Positions 28,198 through 36,636 are shown, numbered from the stretch's first letter. The stretch is 63,447 nt of DNA from Lachnospiraceae bacterium (GCA_014804485.1 JAAUZT010000027.1:23333-86779), one strand, 5' to 3'. A program made the numbers and translations. Notes: generated by a model from the sequence alone, not told the origin.

Positions 28198-28374
28198 CTA
28201 TTCACTTTTAAGTGGCGGTTGTTGGTAAAGTTTACGCTCTACCTGTTTACGCTTTTTGCTGATTAATTTTAATGTTTCCGTAGCATTTTCTTTTTCTGCC
28301 ACTTCTTGCAGATCATCTAAAATAGTTAACTGATCAAATAAATAGCCATTGTATTCCTTTTCATATGCAGGCAT
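28198..28374 (-). CDS. 58-residue small protein of the kinase/DUF2971 cluster
   Basis: Short open frame with a perfect ribosome binding site (GAGGAGGTGA six bases before ATG). The product begins MPAYEKEYNGYLFDQLTILD and ends YQQPPLKSE. It is highly charged and predicted to be two helices, the second lysine-rich (ISKKRKQVERKL). Its own extended -10 promoter and a terminator frame it as a separate unit between the fused kinase and the DUF2971 gene. No family recognised. An antitoxin or adaptor role is possible given its size and place, but this is inference. Confidence 0.75.
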   Translation of the reverse strand: MPAYEKEYNGYLFDQLTILDDLQEVAEKENATETLKLISKKRKQVERKLYQQPPLKSE

Positions 28375-28421
28375 ACCACTTCACCTCCTCATATAAAAGA
28401 AAAATGTTTTGTTGTGCGATT

Positions 28422-28430
28422 ATTATAACA
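28422..28430 (-). promoter_or_regulatory. Extended -10 promoter of the 58-residue gene
   Basis: TGTTATAAT, a perfect extended -10 element; the -35 position is AT-rich without a good match. Confidence 0.6.
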
Positions 28431-28498
28431 TGCTTTTGTTTTTATTTCTATATACATTCATTTTTAGCACATAGACGTTAAAACATACCAGCGTCGGA

Positions 28499-29509
28499 TC
28501 ACACACTCGCCACTGCTTTTAGCAATTCCAGTCTCCGCCTAAACATTTCATAATACTGCGGCAGATTTACAAACACTTCCTGCTTTACTTCTTTTATCTG
28601 GTTCAGACCAATCTCTTTCACCGCCAGAACAGCCGCTTCTCGCTGCGTTACGCCCAAACGGAACACCGTCTGACAATTGGCACCTTCCAAATCATCATAG
28701 GCATGAAACGCCTGATTAAAGTCCATCAGCTTGTGTAGGCATTTTGCCTTGTTATTTGTATTGTCAACTAGAACGCCCCAATTACCCCAATGCCTGTCCG
28801 TATTTCCCACCAGATAATCAATTATGTTCATCATATAGTAATTATGCTTATCGAGCCTTATGATATGCTTTTCAATATCTTTTCCGTGATTCTGCAAAAA
28901 AATTTCATAGGCTTCCATGGACTCAATGGAATAATCTTTGGACGTAATATTATCACTTACCGTAACTTTCTCACCGTCAAAATAATCTTCTTCGTACAAA
29001 ACCTGTGAGACATTAAAGCATCTGCTGATCCGGCTTGCAAGCAGTTCTCTTTCCACAGCATCTTCTTCACCGTCCTTTAACAGCCTGAATCCCCGGTCAG
29101 TGCGCTGCCACGCTTTCGGGAAACATCCGTTTGTTGACAAGTCTCTTGCCAGATATTTATTCTCGACGGTATACTGCTTTCCTCGCAATGCAATATCTAT
29201 AAATATTTTGTCGAGATGATTGTCATATAGGTTGATATCCTCATATTTCGCCCTTTCCCCTTTTTTTCTCACCCAAAAAACATCTGTCAAAGATGCGCAA
29301 CGATAAGACAAGGCAATTCTCGCTCTGTCCCTGTCAGTTACGGCCTGCGGCATTCCGATACTGTTTAAGATCTCTTTCGCATACTTCCGATCCAGAGTCA
29401 ACACTCTGGAAGCACACCAATAATGGAAATTGGTTATGTTATTTACCAGAGAATCTATGTCAGCGGTTCTTCTGTTCTTATGCATGATTTCATATATGGT
29501 CTTCTGCAT
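28499..29509 (-). CDS. HipA/CtkA-like Ser/Thr kinase, fused form
   Basis: 336 residues. Residues about 1-100 form an N-terminal module ending in DVFWVRKKGERAKYEDINL, the same D-x-(F/L)-W-(V/I)-x-x-x-G-E pattern as in the separate 113-residue protein at 30333. Residues about 125-300 are kinase-like: a glycine/lysine region (RTDRGFRLLKDGEED), the catalytic loop NTDRHWGNWG (236-245) and the metal-binding DFN (263-265). HipA-type kinases of this shape phosphorylate tRNA synthetases or other targets; the target here is unknown. It starts 51 bases after the split kinase gene with AAGGAGGTG upstream. No HipB-like HTH antitoxin is adjacent. Confidence 0.85.
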   Translation of the reverse strand: MQKTIYEIMHKNRRTADIDSLVNNITNFHYWCASRVLTLDRKYAKEILNSIGMPQAVTDRDRARIALSYRCASLTDVFWVRKKGERAKYEDINLYDNHLDKIFIDIALRGKQYTVENKYLARDLSTNGCFPKAWQRTDRGFRLLKDGEEDAVERELLASRISRCFNVSQVLYEEDYFDGEKVTVSDNITSKDYSIESMEAYEIFLQNHGKDIEKHIIRLDKHNYYMMNIIDYLVGNTDRHWGNWGVLVDNTNNKAKCLHKLMDFNQAFHAYDDLEGANCQTVFRLGVTQREAAVLAVKEIGLNQIKEVKQEVFVNLPQYYEMFRRRLELLKAVASV

Positions 29510-29559
29510 CCGGACACCTCCTTGTTGAAACAGATTCTATCATAAAATGAAGAGCATTC

Positions 29560-30336
29560 TTACCCTACTATAAGTGAATCATCCTTAAGAATACTTTCGT
29601 ATTTCCGCAACTGTATGTGTAGCACTTCAAGTGCTCTGGAATCTGGCTCACATTCCAGTTGTTCTATAAGCTTTCGGTAATTTAATTTCAATCCGAAATC
29701 CAATTCCATAGCCTGCTGCTCAAGGCTTGCACAAAAAGGCTGACCAACCGCCTTTTCAATATTTGTCTCCGGGGAAACATTTTCATCATATCTGCCATTA
29801 TCACTTAATAAAGAATTTCCATTATCAAATACCGGTGCCGGTCTGTAATGTTCTTCCATACTGTTCGCAACAATTCCTATATTATTAAAGTGTCGATCCA
29901 CATTAACAATCAACATGTCAAAAGTCAATAATTTTCCAAGATACTCCCTTATATTGATCCCTGTTGTATTTTCTACCAATCCTACAACAAACTCAATTCT
30001 CTCTGACACATTATCATATAGTCTGATTCTCTCCGATAACTGACCTCCATGATAGATATCATACAGCCTTTGTAAGCTGATATAAGAATCACCATCTTTT
30101 AAGAAATTAGCAGAACGACAACCGTCCATACCGTTAATTTTACAGCACTCATATTCTACATACTCATTAATATTAGAACAAGCGAGTACTTTAGACGCCA
30201 GATATTCTGCTCTGCCCTCGTAACCGACTCTGTTTTGCTTATACCAGTAACCTCTGTCATAATACTTTTTTTGTGTACCTATGCTGCTGCCGGACACCAT
30301 GACCATAGCTTCCGGAGATAAGATATCATTTGTCAT
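29560..30336 (-). CDS. HipA/CtkA-like kinase domain, split form
   Basis: 258 residues carrying only the kinase part. The glycine-rich GSSIGTQKKYY and WYKQNRVGYEGRAEYLAS near the N-terminus probably bind ATP. The catalytic loop is NVDRHFNNIG (145-154) and the metal-binding motif DNG (171-173, in PVFDNGNSLL). ATG 30336 overlaps the stop of the upstream 113-residue gene as ATGA with GGAG ahead, so I use it rather than 30345. Together with that gene it equals the fused kinase at 28499 in domain content. The overlap implies coupled, roughly equal synthesis of the two halves. Confidence 0.85.
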   Translation of the reverse strand: MTNDILSPEAMVMVSGSSIGTQKKYYDRGYWYKQNRVGYEGRAEYLASKVLACSNINEYVEYECCKINGMDGCRSANFLKDGDSYISLQRLYDIYHGGQLSERIRLYDNVSERIEFVVGLVENTTGINIREYLGKLLTFDMLIVNVDRHFNNIGIVANSMEEHYRPAPVFDNGNSLLSDNGRYDENVSPETNIEKAVGQPFCASLEQQAMELDFGLKLNYRKLIEQLECEPDSRALEVLHIQLRKYESILKDDSLIVG

Positions 30337-30674
30337 TTTCTCCATCTGACATTCTCACATTCAAGTTCTTCGCCGTCAAATTTGATCCATAAATCATCTT
30401 CCCATGTAACTCCATGAGTAACTCGATTCCATTCCCATGGATTATTTTCTCTCAATTCTGCCTGATTCAGAATTTCCTGTAGCTCTGCCCTGCCATCTTC
30501 ATAACACCGACTTTTAAGGAATCGATATACGCGATTTATAGATAAATCATCTCCGCCAAAAGGCTGGATAAGTGAATCGTGAACTATCTTCTCAATTCTG
30601 ACATTCATGTGATCATCAGAAATCCAGACGTGCGCTACCGGTTCATTTCGATGCATTACCATAAAATTATACAT
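30333..30674 (-). CDS. Accessory N-terminal module of the split HipA-like kinase
   Basis: 113 residues (MYNFMVMHRNEPVAHVWIS, KSRCYEDGRAELQEIL, TWEDDLWIKFDGEELECENV). The C-terminal D-D-L-W-I-x-F-x-G-E...E-N-V pattern matches residues about 75-95 of the fused kinase at 28499, and the N-terminal part also parallels it (EIMHKNRRTADI versus MVMHRNEPVAHV). It is therefore the same module made as a separate protein. It is the first gene of the cluster, behind a good promoter, and overlaps the kinase gene by ATGA. Probably a regulatory or substrate-recognition subunit. Confidence 0.75.
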   Translation of the reverse strand: MYNFMVMHRNEPVAHVWISDDHMNVRIEKIVHDSLIQPFGGDDLSINRVYRFLKSRCYEDGRAELQEILNQAELRENNPWEWNRVTHGVTWEDDLWIKFDGEELECENVRWRK

Positions 30675-30712
30675 AATTTATCCTTGCTCTGCTGATACTC
30701 CTTAACAAGTCC

Positions 30713-30741
30713 ATCATAATGGAAATAAAAATATTTGTAAA
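30713..30741 (-). promoter_or_regulatory. Promoter of the HipA-like kinase cluster
   Basis: TTTACA (30736-30741) and TATGAT (30713-30718) with 17 bases between, 38 bases before the first gene. Confidence 0.7.
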
Positions 30742-30802
30742 CTGCCTGTGAGCAAAACCATCAATGTGCCGATTAATTTGGAAATAGCAGTATGCGGCCA
30801 AG

Positions 30803-31468
30803 TCAGGCGACAATCTTCCCATCCTCAATTCTCACAATCCGGTCGGCAAGCTGTGCAATCTCATTATTATGCGTGATCATAACGATAGTCTGATGAAACT
30901 CCGTTCCGGTGCTCTTCAAGAGCCCCAGCACATCCGCGCTGGTCTTACTGTCCAGATTGCCGGTGGGTTCGTCCGCCAGAACGATGGCAGGTTTTGTAAT
31001 AAGTGCACGGGCAATGGCTACGCGTTGCTGCTGCCCTCCGGATAAATTATTCGGCATATTATTCAGCTTATCTTCCAGTGCCAGCATATGCACAATATCA
31101 TCCAGAAATTTCTCATCCGCCTTATCCCCATCTAATTCCACCGGCAAAACAATATTCTCATATACATTTAAGATCGGAACCAGATTATAATTTTGAAATA
31201 CAAATCCGATATTGCGCCGTCTGAAAATCGTCAGTTCCTCTTCGCTTTTCTTTGCCAGTTCATCTCCCCGTACGATCACATTTCCCGATGTAGGCGTATC
31301 CAGTCCGCCCATCATATGAAGCAGCGTGGACTTACCACTCCCCGAAGTTCCCACTACCGCCACGAATTCCCCCTCATCTACACTGAAGCTCACACCGTCC
31401 AGCGCACGTGTAATATTCGGTTCCGCTCCGTAATATTTCTTCAAATCTACTGTCTGCAATATACTCAT
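30803..31468 (-). CDS. ABC transporter ATP-binding protein (MacB/LolD type)
   Basis: 221 residues. Walker [11 protein letters not shown]-loop VFQNYNLVP, signature [15 protein letters not shown], Walker [13 protein letters not shown] and switch His in IVMITHN. The LDSKTS after Walker B is typical of the MacB/LolD exporter group that pairs with FtsX-like permeases. It works with the permease at 31646, encoded upstream in the same direction. The chosen start ([14 protein letters not shown]) is where family members begin; the frame extends to 31498 with no better site. The cargo is unknown, often antimicrobial peptides or lipids in related Firmicutes systems. Confidence 0.93.
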   Translation of the reverse strand: MSILQTVDLKKYYGAEPNITRALDGVSFSVDEGEFVAVVGTSGSGKSTLLHMMGGLDTPTSGNVIVRGDELAKKSEEELTIFRRRNIGFVFQNYNLVPILNVYENIVLPVELDGDKADEKFLDDIVHMLALEDKLNNMPNNLSGGQQQRVAIARALITKPAIVLADEPTGNLDSKTSADVLGLLKSTGTEFHQTIVMITHNNEIAQLADRIVRIEDGKIVA

Positions 31469-31594
31469 AATATTTACCATTCCTTTCACAATTTTCATTG
31501 GTGTTACTGTGAAACCTATTCACTTAATACACTATAGCTTCTCTCAACCCGGGAAGAATGCCCGCTCCCAGCGGCATTCTTCCGGATATAACAT

Positions 31595-31635
31595 AGTTGC
31601 ACTAAGGCTGTGTATTATACAGCCTTAGTGTAACT
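31595..31635. repeat. REP-like palindrome, family 1 (diverged copy)
   Basis: 41-base near-perfect palindrome (arms AGTTGCACTAAGGCTGT) between the ABC permease and ATPase genes. It shares the AGTT-x-x-ACTAAGGC arm with the elements at 6517 and 58232. On the minus strand it could reduce read-through from permease to ATPase. Confidence 0.65.
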
Positions 31636-31645
31636 TTATTTCCTT

Positions 31646-34201
31646 TTATGTTCGCAGTCTCTCCACAATACTCTTCCGGTTCATCTGCCTATAAAACCCA
31701 AGCGGAACCAGAACCGCCACTGCCAGCATAAAAGGCAGACTAAGCACTACAGGCAGCATCGTAAAATGATATCTGAACGCCCACATATTTCCCACCATCT
31801 CCTCACAGATAAACCAGACGACTCCTGTACCAAGCGTGGAGGTAACAAGAACAGCCAGCCCGATATATGCAATTCCTTCCCACGCAAGCATCTGTTTCAT
31901 CTGTCTCTGTGCCATGCCCGCCGCGCCCAGCACCGCCATCTCTTTCTGTCTTGCCAGTATGGAAGTGACTGTCACATTGATGAAATTAAGCAATCCTATA
32001 AGCGCCAGAATCCCGCCAAGCACACTGCCAATCACGGTATACGCCGCCTTGCTTTCCCGAAATTCTTTCTCGTATGTCCGATAGGAGATATAATCTAAAT
32101 TTTTCTCCACATTATTGTTGTAATCTTCTATCCAGTTTTCCGCAGCTTCCCGATACTCGTCCGATACATTATAAACAGCAGTCATTGGCTGTGTGTCGCC
32201 GTATACTTCCTGATAACTCTTCATGGGGAGTATGACACTAAGTCCTAAATCAAGTGAAAAATGCGCACCTGCATCTCCTTCTATTCTTCCTACCGCCATG
32301 ACCTGATAAGTATGGCTGTTACCGTGTTCATCCGTGAGATTGATTTCGTCCCCGATCCGATATAACGGCGAATCAATCTCCGCTCCCTCGGCACCGTGAT
32401 AATAGAAATCATCCACGATCACGCCCTCTCCCGACTCCCACAGCGCTTCATCCAGTTCTCCTTTTGTAATGATTACAAGATCTGAAACATCACCGTCTAT
32501 GCCGTATACAAGCGCACTTGTCTGACGGTATTGTATTAAAAGGTTCTCTACACCCTCCATTGAAAACAACTTCGCCGTCTGGGAATTTCTTTCCCGTAAA
32601 ACTCTCTCTATAACTTCATCGGGAACTTGCTGATCAATCGTCTTCGCATACACATAAGCGCAATCTTCCAGCCCCGATATGCTCCTTATCTCCTGTATTA
32701 ACTCATCGCTGATTCCGTTCAGATTCTTCTCTCCTCCTGTCCAATTTAAAACCGAGTAATCTGACACACAGAAATCCGCCACTGCATACTCCTCGATATA
32801 CTTCTCCAGATCAAACCCCGTCACTGCCGTATAAGCAGTATTTAACAAAATCATGCTGAGCGACAGCGATACGATCACCAGCACCGCTTTTCCTCTGCTT
32901 CGTCTCAAGTTACTCATTCCCATGGTAAGCGGTGTTGTCCTGCGGCTCTTTCTCTTCTTTTTTCTGACACCAATGTCATCTCCGACATATCTGACCGCCT
33001 CGATTGCCGATATCTTTGCCGCATATCTACAAGGCTTCAAACTGCTGATATACACCGTCAATAATGAAAAAAGAACGGCTCCGACCAATACAAACGGGCT
33101 GCTTCTATACACTCCTGTAACATCAATATTAATATACGTCAACGCATGGGGCAGGAGCAACAGTCCCACCAGATACCCTGCCGCCAGACCAAACGGCAGT
33201 CCCATAAAAGCAAGCCGGAAAGCCTGTTTCCTGACAATACCCTTAATCTGCCTGCCGCTCGCTCCGATGGTACGCAACAGCCCGAAGAACTGTACATCCT
33301 GTGCCACGGAGATGGCAAACATATTGTAGATAATAAGGTATCCCACCCACACAATGATTCCCAATAAAGCTGCCGCCGCCAAGATAAAAGTAATGTCGAT
33401 CTCGCCCTCGGATATCCCTAATCCGCAGGACGGATTGGCGCTGATCGGAAGCTCCCAAATACCGGACTCCCTGCCTAACTCGTCAAGCATTTCATTCATC
33501 TGTCTCTCAACATTCCATTCGCTTGGAAAATAAATATCCGCGCAGAAAATCCCTCCATACTTCCCACTGTCATGGACGCTTACATGCGCCGCCGGTGCAA
33601 GCCTGTCCGCCAAAGACTCGCTAACCCATACCATCTGGGCGCCCGCCCGTTCATATCCTTCCCAGAAACCGCACAGCCGCAGATCTTGTTCATATATGAC
33701 ATCATCGACAGAGATGGTCAGATGAATATTCTCCCCTAAATCACACGGAATCCCCATCGCCTCCAGCACCAGTGTGCTCGTCGCGATCTCGTCTTCCTCC
33801 TGCGGCATAGTGCCCACAGACGGATAACACTGAAAACTTCTGGCTGAACCGTCCTGCGCGTACCGCACTTCCGTGCTCAGTTTCTGCAGTTCTTCATTCG
33901 CCGCCATTCCCACAACATATGTGAAGTACACTTCCTCCGGTATGTCACAGGTCTTCAATATATCACATTGTTCCTGTGTCAGGAATTTAATTGAGACATG
34001 CGCAGTTCCGTGGTACCTCTGCTGTACCTGCTTATTCTGGTCGAGGAATCCTCCTGCCATGGCGAATAATGCCGCAAATAGTACTGTGGTCAATATGATT
34101 GCCAGAATAATAAAAACATTCTTTCCTTTATTCGCGCGGATGCGCTGCGCCGCCAGTTTCTTGACGGCGCTGTTTGTATCATTTTCAAATGGAAATGTCA
34201 T
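31646..34201 (-). CDS. FtsX-like ABC transporter permease
   Basis: 851 residues. One N-terminal membrane helix (GKNVFIILAIILTTVLFAALFAMA) precedes a large extracellular domain, then three helices (e.g. FILAAAALLGIIVWVGYLIIYNMF), a second extracellular domain after about residue 450 and three C-terminal helices. This is the duplicated FtsX/MacB permease layout of bacitracin-type exporters. The QDVQFFGLLRTIGASGRQ and ARQKEMAVLGAAGMAQRQ segments are coupling helices to the ATPase. ATG 34201 has GGAGGA seven bases upstream; the GTG at 34219 has none. It is transcribed ahead of the ATPase gene, with a palindrome between them. No histidine kinase is adjacent. Confidence 0.92.
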   Translation of the reverse strand: MTFPFENDTNSAVKKLAAQRIRANKGKNVFIILAIILTTVLFAALFAMAGGFLDQNKQVQQRYHGTAHVSIKFLTQEQCDILKTCDIPEEVYFTYVVGMAANEELQKLSTEVRYAQDGSARSFQCYPSVGTMPQEEDEIATSTLVLEAMGIPCDLGENIHLTISVDDVIYEQDLRLCGFWEGYERAGAQMVWVSESLADRLAPAAHVSVHDSGKYGGIFCADIYFPSEWNVERQMNEMLDELGRESGIWELPISANPSCGLGISEGEIDITFILAAAALLGIIVWVGYLIIYNMFAISVAQDVQFFGLLRTIGASGRQIKGIVRKQAFRLAFMGLPFGLAAGYLVGLLLLPHALTYINIDVTGVYRSSPFVLVGAVLFSLLTVYISSLKPCRYAAKISAIEAVRYVGDDIGVRKKKRKSRRTTPLTMGMSNLRRSRGKAVLVIVSLSLSMILLNTAYTAVTGFDLEKYIEEYAVADFCVSDYSVLNWTGGEKNLNGISDELIQEIRSISGLEDCAYVYAKTIDQQVPDEVIERVLRERNSQTAKLFSMEGVENLLIQYRQTSALVYGIDGDVSDLVIITKGELDEALWESGEGVIVDDFYYHGAEGAEIDSPLYRIGDEINLTDEHGNSHTYQVMAVGRIEGDAGAHFSLDLGLSVILPMKSYQEVYGDTQPMTAVYNVSDEYREAAENWIEDYNNNVEKNLDYISYRTYEKEFRESKAAYTVIGSVLGGILALIGLLNFINVTVTSILARQKEMAVLGAAGMAQRQMKQMLAWEGIAYIGLAVLVTSTLGTGVVWFICEEMVGNMWAFRYHFTMLPVVLSLPFMLAVAVLVPLGFYRQMNRKSIVERLRT

Positions 34202-34488
34202 AGACGTGTCCTCCGTCACATAGTATTTGCTACAACTACTCGTTTCACAAATGTGGGATTTCTTATATCATAAACCATCATAAACCAGAAAGGTTACAGA
34301 AATGTCCGAAGTACAGCAGAATTTGTTCGGCAAAACGGCAAGCATTTCTCCATCTCTGACCACTCTCATGCACCCGTCTGAATCCATTCAGGAATCAGCT
34401 CATAGTCCCCCTGACGAAATACAAACTGCACATTCACAGCACGCATACACATATAAAAATACTTGCAAAATAAACATAGTAATAGTAA

Positions 34489-34726
34489 TATAATGACAAA
34501 CAAGTTGAAGAAGCGAGTAGATTATGACGGGTGTTACAGAGAATCGGGACAGGTGAGAGCCGATGCAGACAGTCATATTTGAAAATCCCTTCTGATTGGC
34601 AGTCCGAAAGCTTAGACAAGTAGAGGCTGACGTTTTTCCTACGTTACAGGGAACGCATATGATGGTATGCCGTAAATAGCTCTGGATAAACAGACTCTCA
34701 TTCTATTTACGGATGAGAGTTTTTTA
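34489..34726 (+). promoter_or_regulatory. Probable T-box leader of the GNAT gene at 34793
   Basis: After a TATAAT -10 box (34489-34494) the RNA shows a T-box stem I: a GAGTAGAT loop-E-like strand, a TATGAC/GTCATA helix, then CAGAGAATCGG and GGTGAGAGCCGA as the distal region. Downstream is a T-box-like ATGATGGTATGCCG, and two alternative pairings follow: CCGTAAATAG with CTATTTACGG (antiterminator-like) and CTCTCAT with ATGAGAG plus seven T's (terminator, 34695-34726). The T-box sequence is diverged from the GTGGTACCGCG consensus, so the class is likely rather than certain. The specifier cannot be fixed by eye (UUU or GAA are candidates). Confidence 0.72.
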
Positions 34727-34792
34727 TTTACTGATGTAAGCAATCCATCAATTCAGGAATGTAGCCGCTAAAATGGCAGAAAGAGAGAAAAT

Positions 34793-35599
34793 ATGAAAAG
34801 AATCAAAAACGCATCATCGGTAATGGATGAAATAATGTCTGAAAATGATAAGATACTTTTTAACTTGTTTTATTTAATAGCGGAGAAGGATTCATTTTGG
34901 GTAACCGATGGGAAATCTTATTTAATCGGTCAAACGAATGAGAATCTGCCAATGTGGATCTGGATTCATGATGCTGCCACAGCGGATACCTATGTAGAAA
35001 TCGAAGATATCATCACAGCGCGGTTAGAATTGAACCCAAAATTAAAGATTACTGCCGATGCAGAAAAAATTCAGAAAATACTACCAAAAATCTCTGAAAA
35101 GAAAAAGGCTAAATATAAAAGTCAGGTGCCCATGATTATTTATCGCTGTGATAAAGTTATAAATCCTAAGCACGCAAACGGTCATACGATATTTTCAAAT
35201 GAAAATCATAAAAAAGTTTTGGAAAAATTCATTACCGGTATGGTTTGGGATTTGGAAAAACGCCCTATGATGGAAGGAGAAGCCGAGAACTTTGCAAGGG
35301 ATGTTGTCGGTTCAGACAATCTTTATCTTTGGGAGGCCAATGAAACTGTGGTCTCCATGGCGATGATTGCACATCGAACTGAAAAATTCGTAAGAATCAA
35401 TACAGTGTATACAGATTCATCCCAGAGAGGAAAAGGATATGCCGGAATGTTGGTAGGTGAAGTAACTAAAAAGATTCTGGATGAAAATCGGATTCCGATG
35501 CTTTACACAGAGCAAGATAATATATGCTCTAACGCAACTTATCGAAGGATTGGTTATTATGCATGTGGAGAATTAACGCAGTTTTGTTTTGACCTATAA
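34793..35599 (+). CDS. GNAT family acetyltransferase under T-box-like control
   Basis: 268 residues. The N-terminal half (about 1-140) has no clear motif. The C-terminal half is a GNAT domain: VSMAMIAHRTEKFVRINTVYT is the central strands, and SSQRGKGYAGMLVGEVTKKI is the Q/R-x-x-G-x-G/A acetyl-CoA loop. LYTEQDNICSNATYRRIGY is the C-terminal N-x-x-S/T-x-x-x-Y-x-x-x-G-Y signature. Length and layout resemble FR47-like GNATs. It follows a transcription attenuator of T-box type, so it should be made when a particular tRNA is uncharged, which suggests an amino-acid-related substrate. GAGAGAAAAT precedes the ATG. Single gene with its own terminator. Confidence 0.88.
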   Translation: MKRIKNASSVMDEIMSENDKILFNLFYLIAEKDSFWVTDGKSYLIGQTNENLPMWIWIHDAATADTYVEIEDIITARLELNPKLKITADAEKIQKILPKISEKKKAKYKSQVPMIIYRCDKVINPKHANGHTIFSNENHKKVLEKFITGMVWDLEKRPMMEGEAENFARDVVGSDNLYLWEANETVVSMAMIAHRTEKFVRINTVYTDSSQRGKGYAGMLVGEVTKKILDENRIPMLYTEQDNICSNATYRRIGYYACGELTQFCFDL

Positions 35600-35609
35600 A
35601 GAAGCATTA

Positions 35610-35719
35610 GGTTCACCTTTCGCCTAATAATTACATTTGAGAACATCAGAAAAGCAACCGCACCCGCCAAAAGTGATTGGTTGCTTTTCTAATCAAGTAA
35701 CTATCAACTAAGGTGAACC
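35610..35719. repeat. Nested inverted repeats after the GNAT gene, with terminator
   Basis: Outer arms GGTTCACCTT (35610-35619) and AAGGTGAACC (35710-35719) surround an inner hairpin, AGAAAAGCAACC (35648-35659) paired with GGTTGCTTTTCT (35679-35690). The inner hairpin is a likely terminator for the GNAT gene. The outer pair is not explained by termination and may mark a small palindromic element. Confidence 0.6.
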
Positions 35720-35785
35720 GTTTGCTCTATGGGTAGCACCTTCTATCATTATTATAACAATCTTATCCATAATATCAATACAACC

Positions 35786-36325
35786 TTATTCAAAAATTTG
35801 TTGTTCCGCTTTTAATTTCTTTCTTTTACGAACAAGACGTATCACACCGATCGTACAGAAAACGGCAATTAACAGGTTGACTATGCCGATGATATTTGCA
35901 TAACTATGCCAGTAAAAAAACAAAAACAAGTTATAACAGCCAATATATAAAGTCAGCCCGTCAAGCATGGCGATAAAACGAATGATCCGCGTTAAGTATT
36001 GGATTCGTGAACTATAATCTGAGAATAACTGAAAACTTTCTTCCGATGTCTTTTTGCGGAAATAAACCCAGCGGGAAAATGTTCCGACATGCTCCGCACC
36101 TGTTTCTTCAAGAAATTCAATGTACTTTTCATTTTCCGCTCCGCTTAACCCGTTTCCTAAAAACTCAAGACAAATCTTATATTCACCCGGAACGCAGTCC
36201 TCAAATTCATATCTGCAATATCCCACAGAGGTCAGAACAAGCCCCTTCGCCGCCATCTCATTTAACCACTTTTCTTCTTTATCAAAATCCCACATCCAAA
36301 ACCATTTATGAACAACTTTTCTCAT
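35786..36325 (-). CDS. DUF2812 membrane protein paired with PadR
   Basis: 179 residues. The N-terminal WFWMWDFDKEEKWLNEMAAKGLVL segment is the DUF2812 landmark, and two hydrophobic helices follow in the C-terminal third (GCYNLFLFFYW; IIGIVNLLIAVFCTIGVI), ending in a basic tail. Genes of this family usually follow a PadR regulator, as here, with a four-base overlap. The function is unknown; co-expression with PadR suggests a membrane stress or regulatory role. Confidence 0.87.
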   Translation of the reverse strand: MRKVVHKWFWMWDFDKEEKWLNEMAAKGLVLTSVGYCRYEFEDCVPGEYKICLEFLGNGLSGAENEKYIEFLEETGAEHVGTFSRWVYFRKKTSEESFQLFSDYSSRIQYLTRIIRFIAMLDGLTLYIGCYNLFLFFYWHSYANIIGIVNLLIAVFCTIGVIRLVRKRKKLKAEQQIFE

Positions 36326-36636
36326 ACTTCTCCCTCCAAAATATGATTTCCGTTTTCAATCAATTCCTTAAGCCGGACAATTTCGCAACGCAGCATTTGT
36401 TTGCCCAGATCTGTTATCAGATATTCCTTTTTTCTGCTCTCTTTTTCCTCAGCAAGTGCAACGATCCATCCTTTTTCCAAAAGTGTATTGATTGCACCAT
36501 AGAGCGTCCCTGCCGCTAATTTAACTCTGCCATTTGAAAGCTGTTCTACATTCTGCATGATCCCGTATCCGTGCAGCGGGTTAACGAGTGACAGTAAAAT
36601 ATAATAAACAGCCTCCGTCAGCGCTTGATTCGACAA
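36322..36636 (-). CDS. PadR family transcriptional regulator
   Basis: 104 residues with the PadR winged helix: ALTEAVYYILLSLVNPLHGYGIMQNVE, then KLAAGTLYGAINTLLEKGWI and YLITDLGKQML. It probably represses its own operon. The frame starts with GTG at 36645 touching GGAG, but a TTG at 36636 has GGAGGTG six bases upstream and gives the usual family start (SNQALTEAVYY), so a TTG start is preferred. Overlaps the DUF2812 gene by four bases. Confidence 0.9.
   Translation of the reverse strand: MSNQALTEAVYYILLSLVNPLHGYGIMQNVEQLSNGRVKLAAGTLYGAINTLLEKGWIVALAEEKESRKKEYLITDLGKQMLRCEIVRLKELIENGNHILEGEV

Noticed and set aside
28081..28200. Read-through operon from the fused kinase to the DUF2971 gene as a certainty
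   Set aside because: A terminator and separate extended -10 elements lie between the units, so co-transcription is not assured.
30690..30715. A 15-codon frame before the 113-residue kinase module
   Set aside because: Its ATG overlaps the promoter -10 box and has no ribosome binding site.
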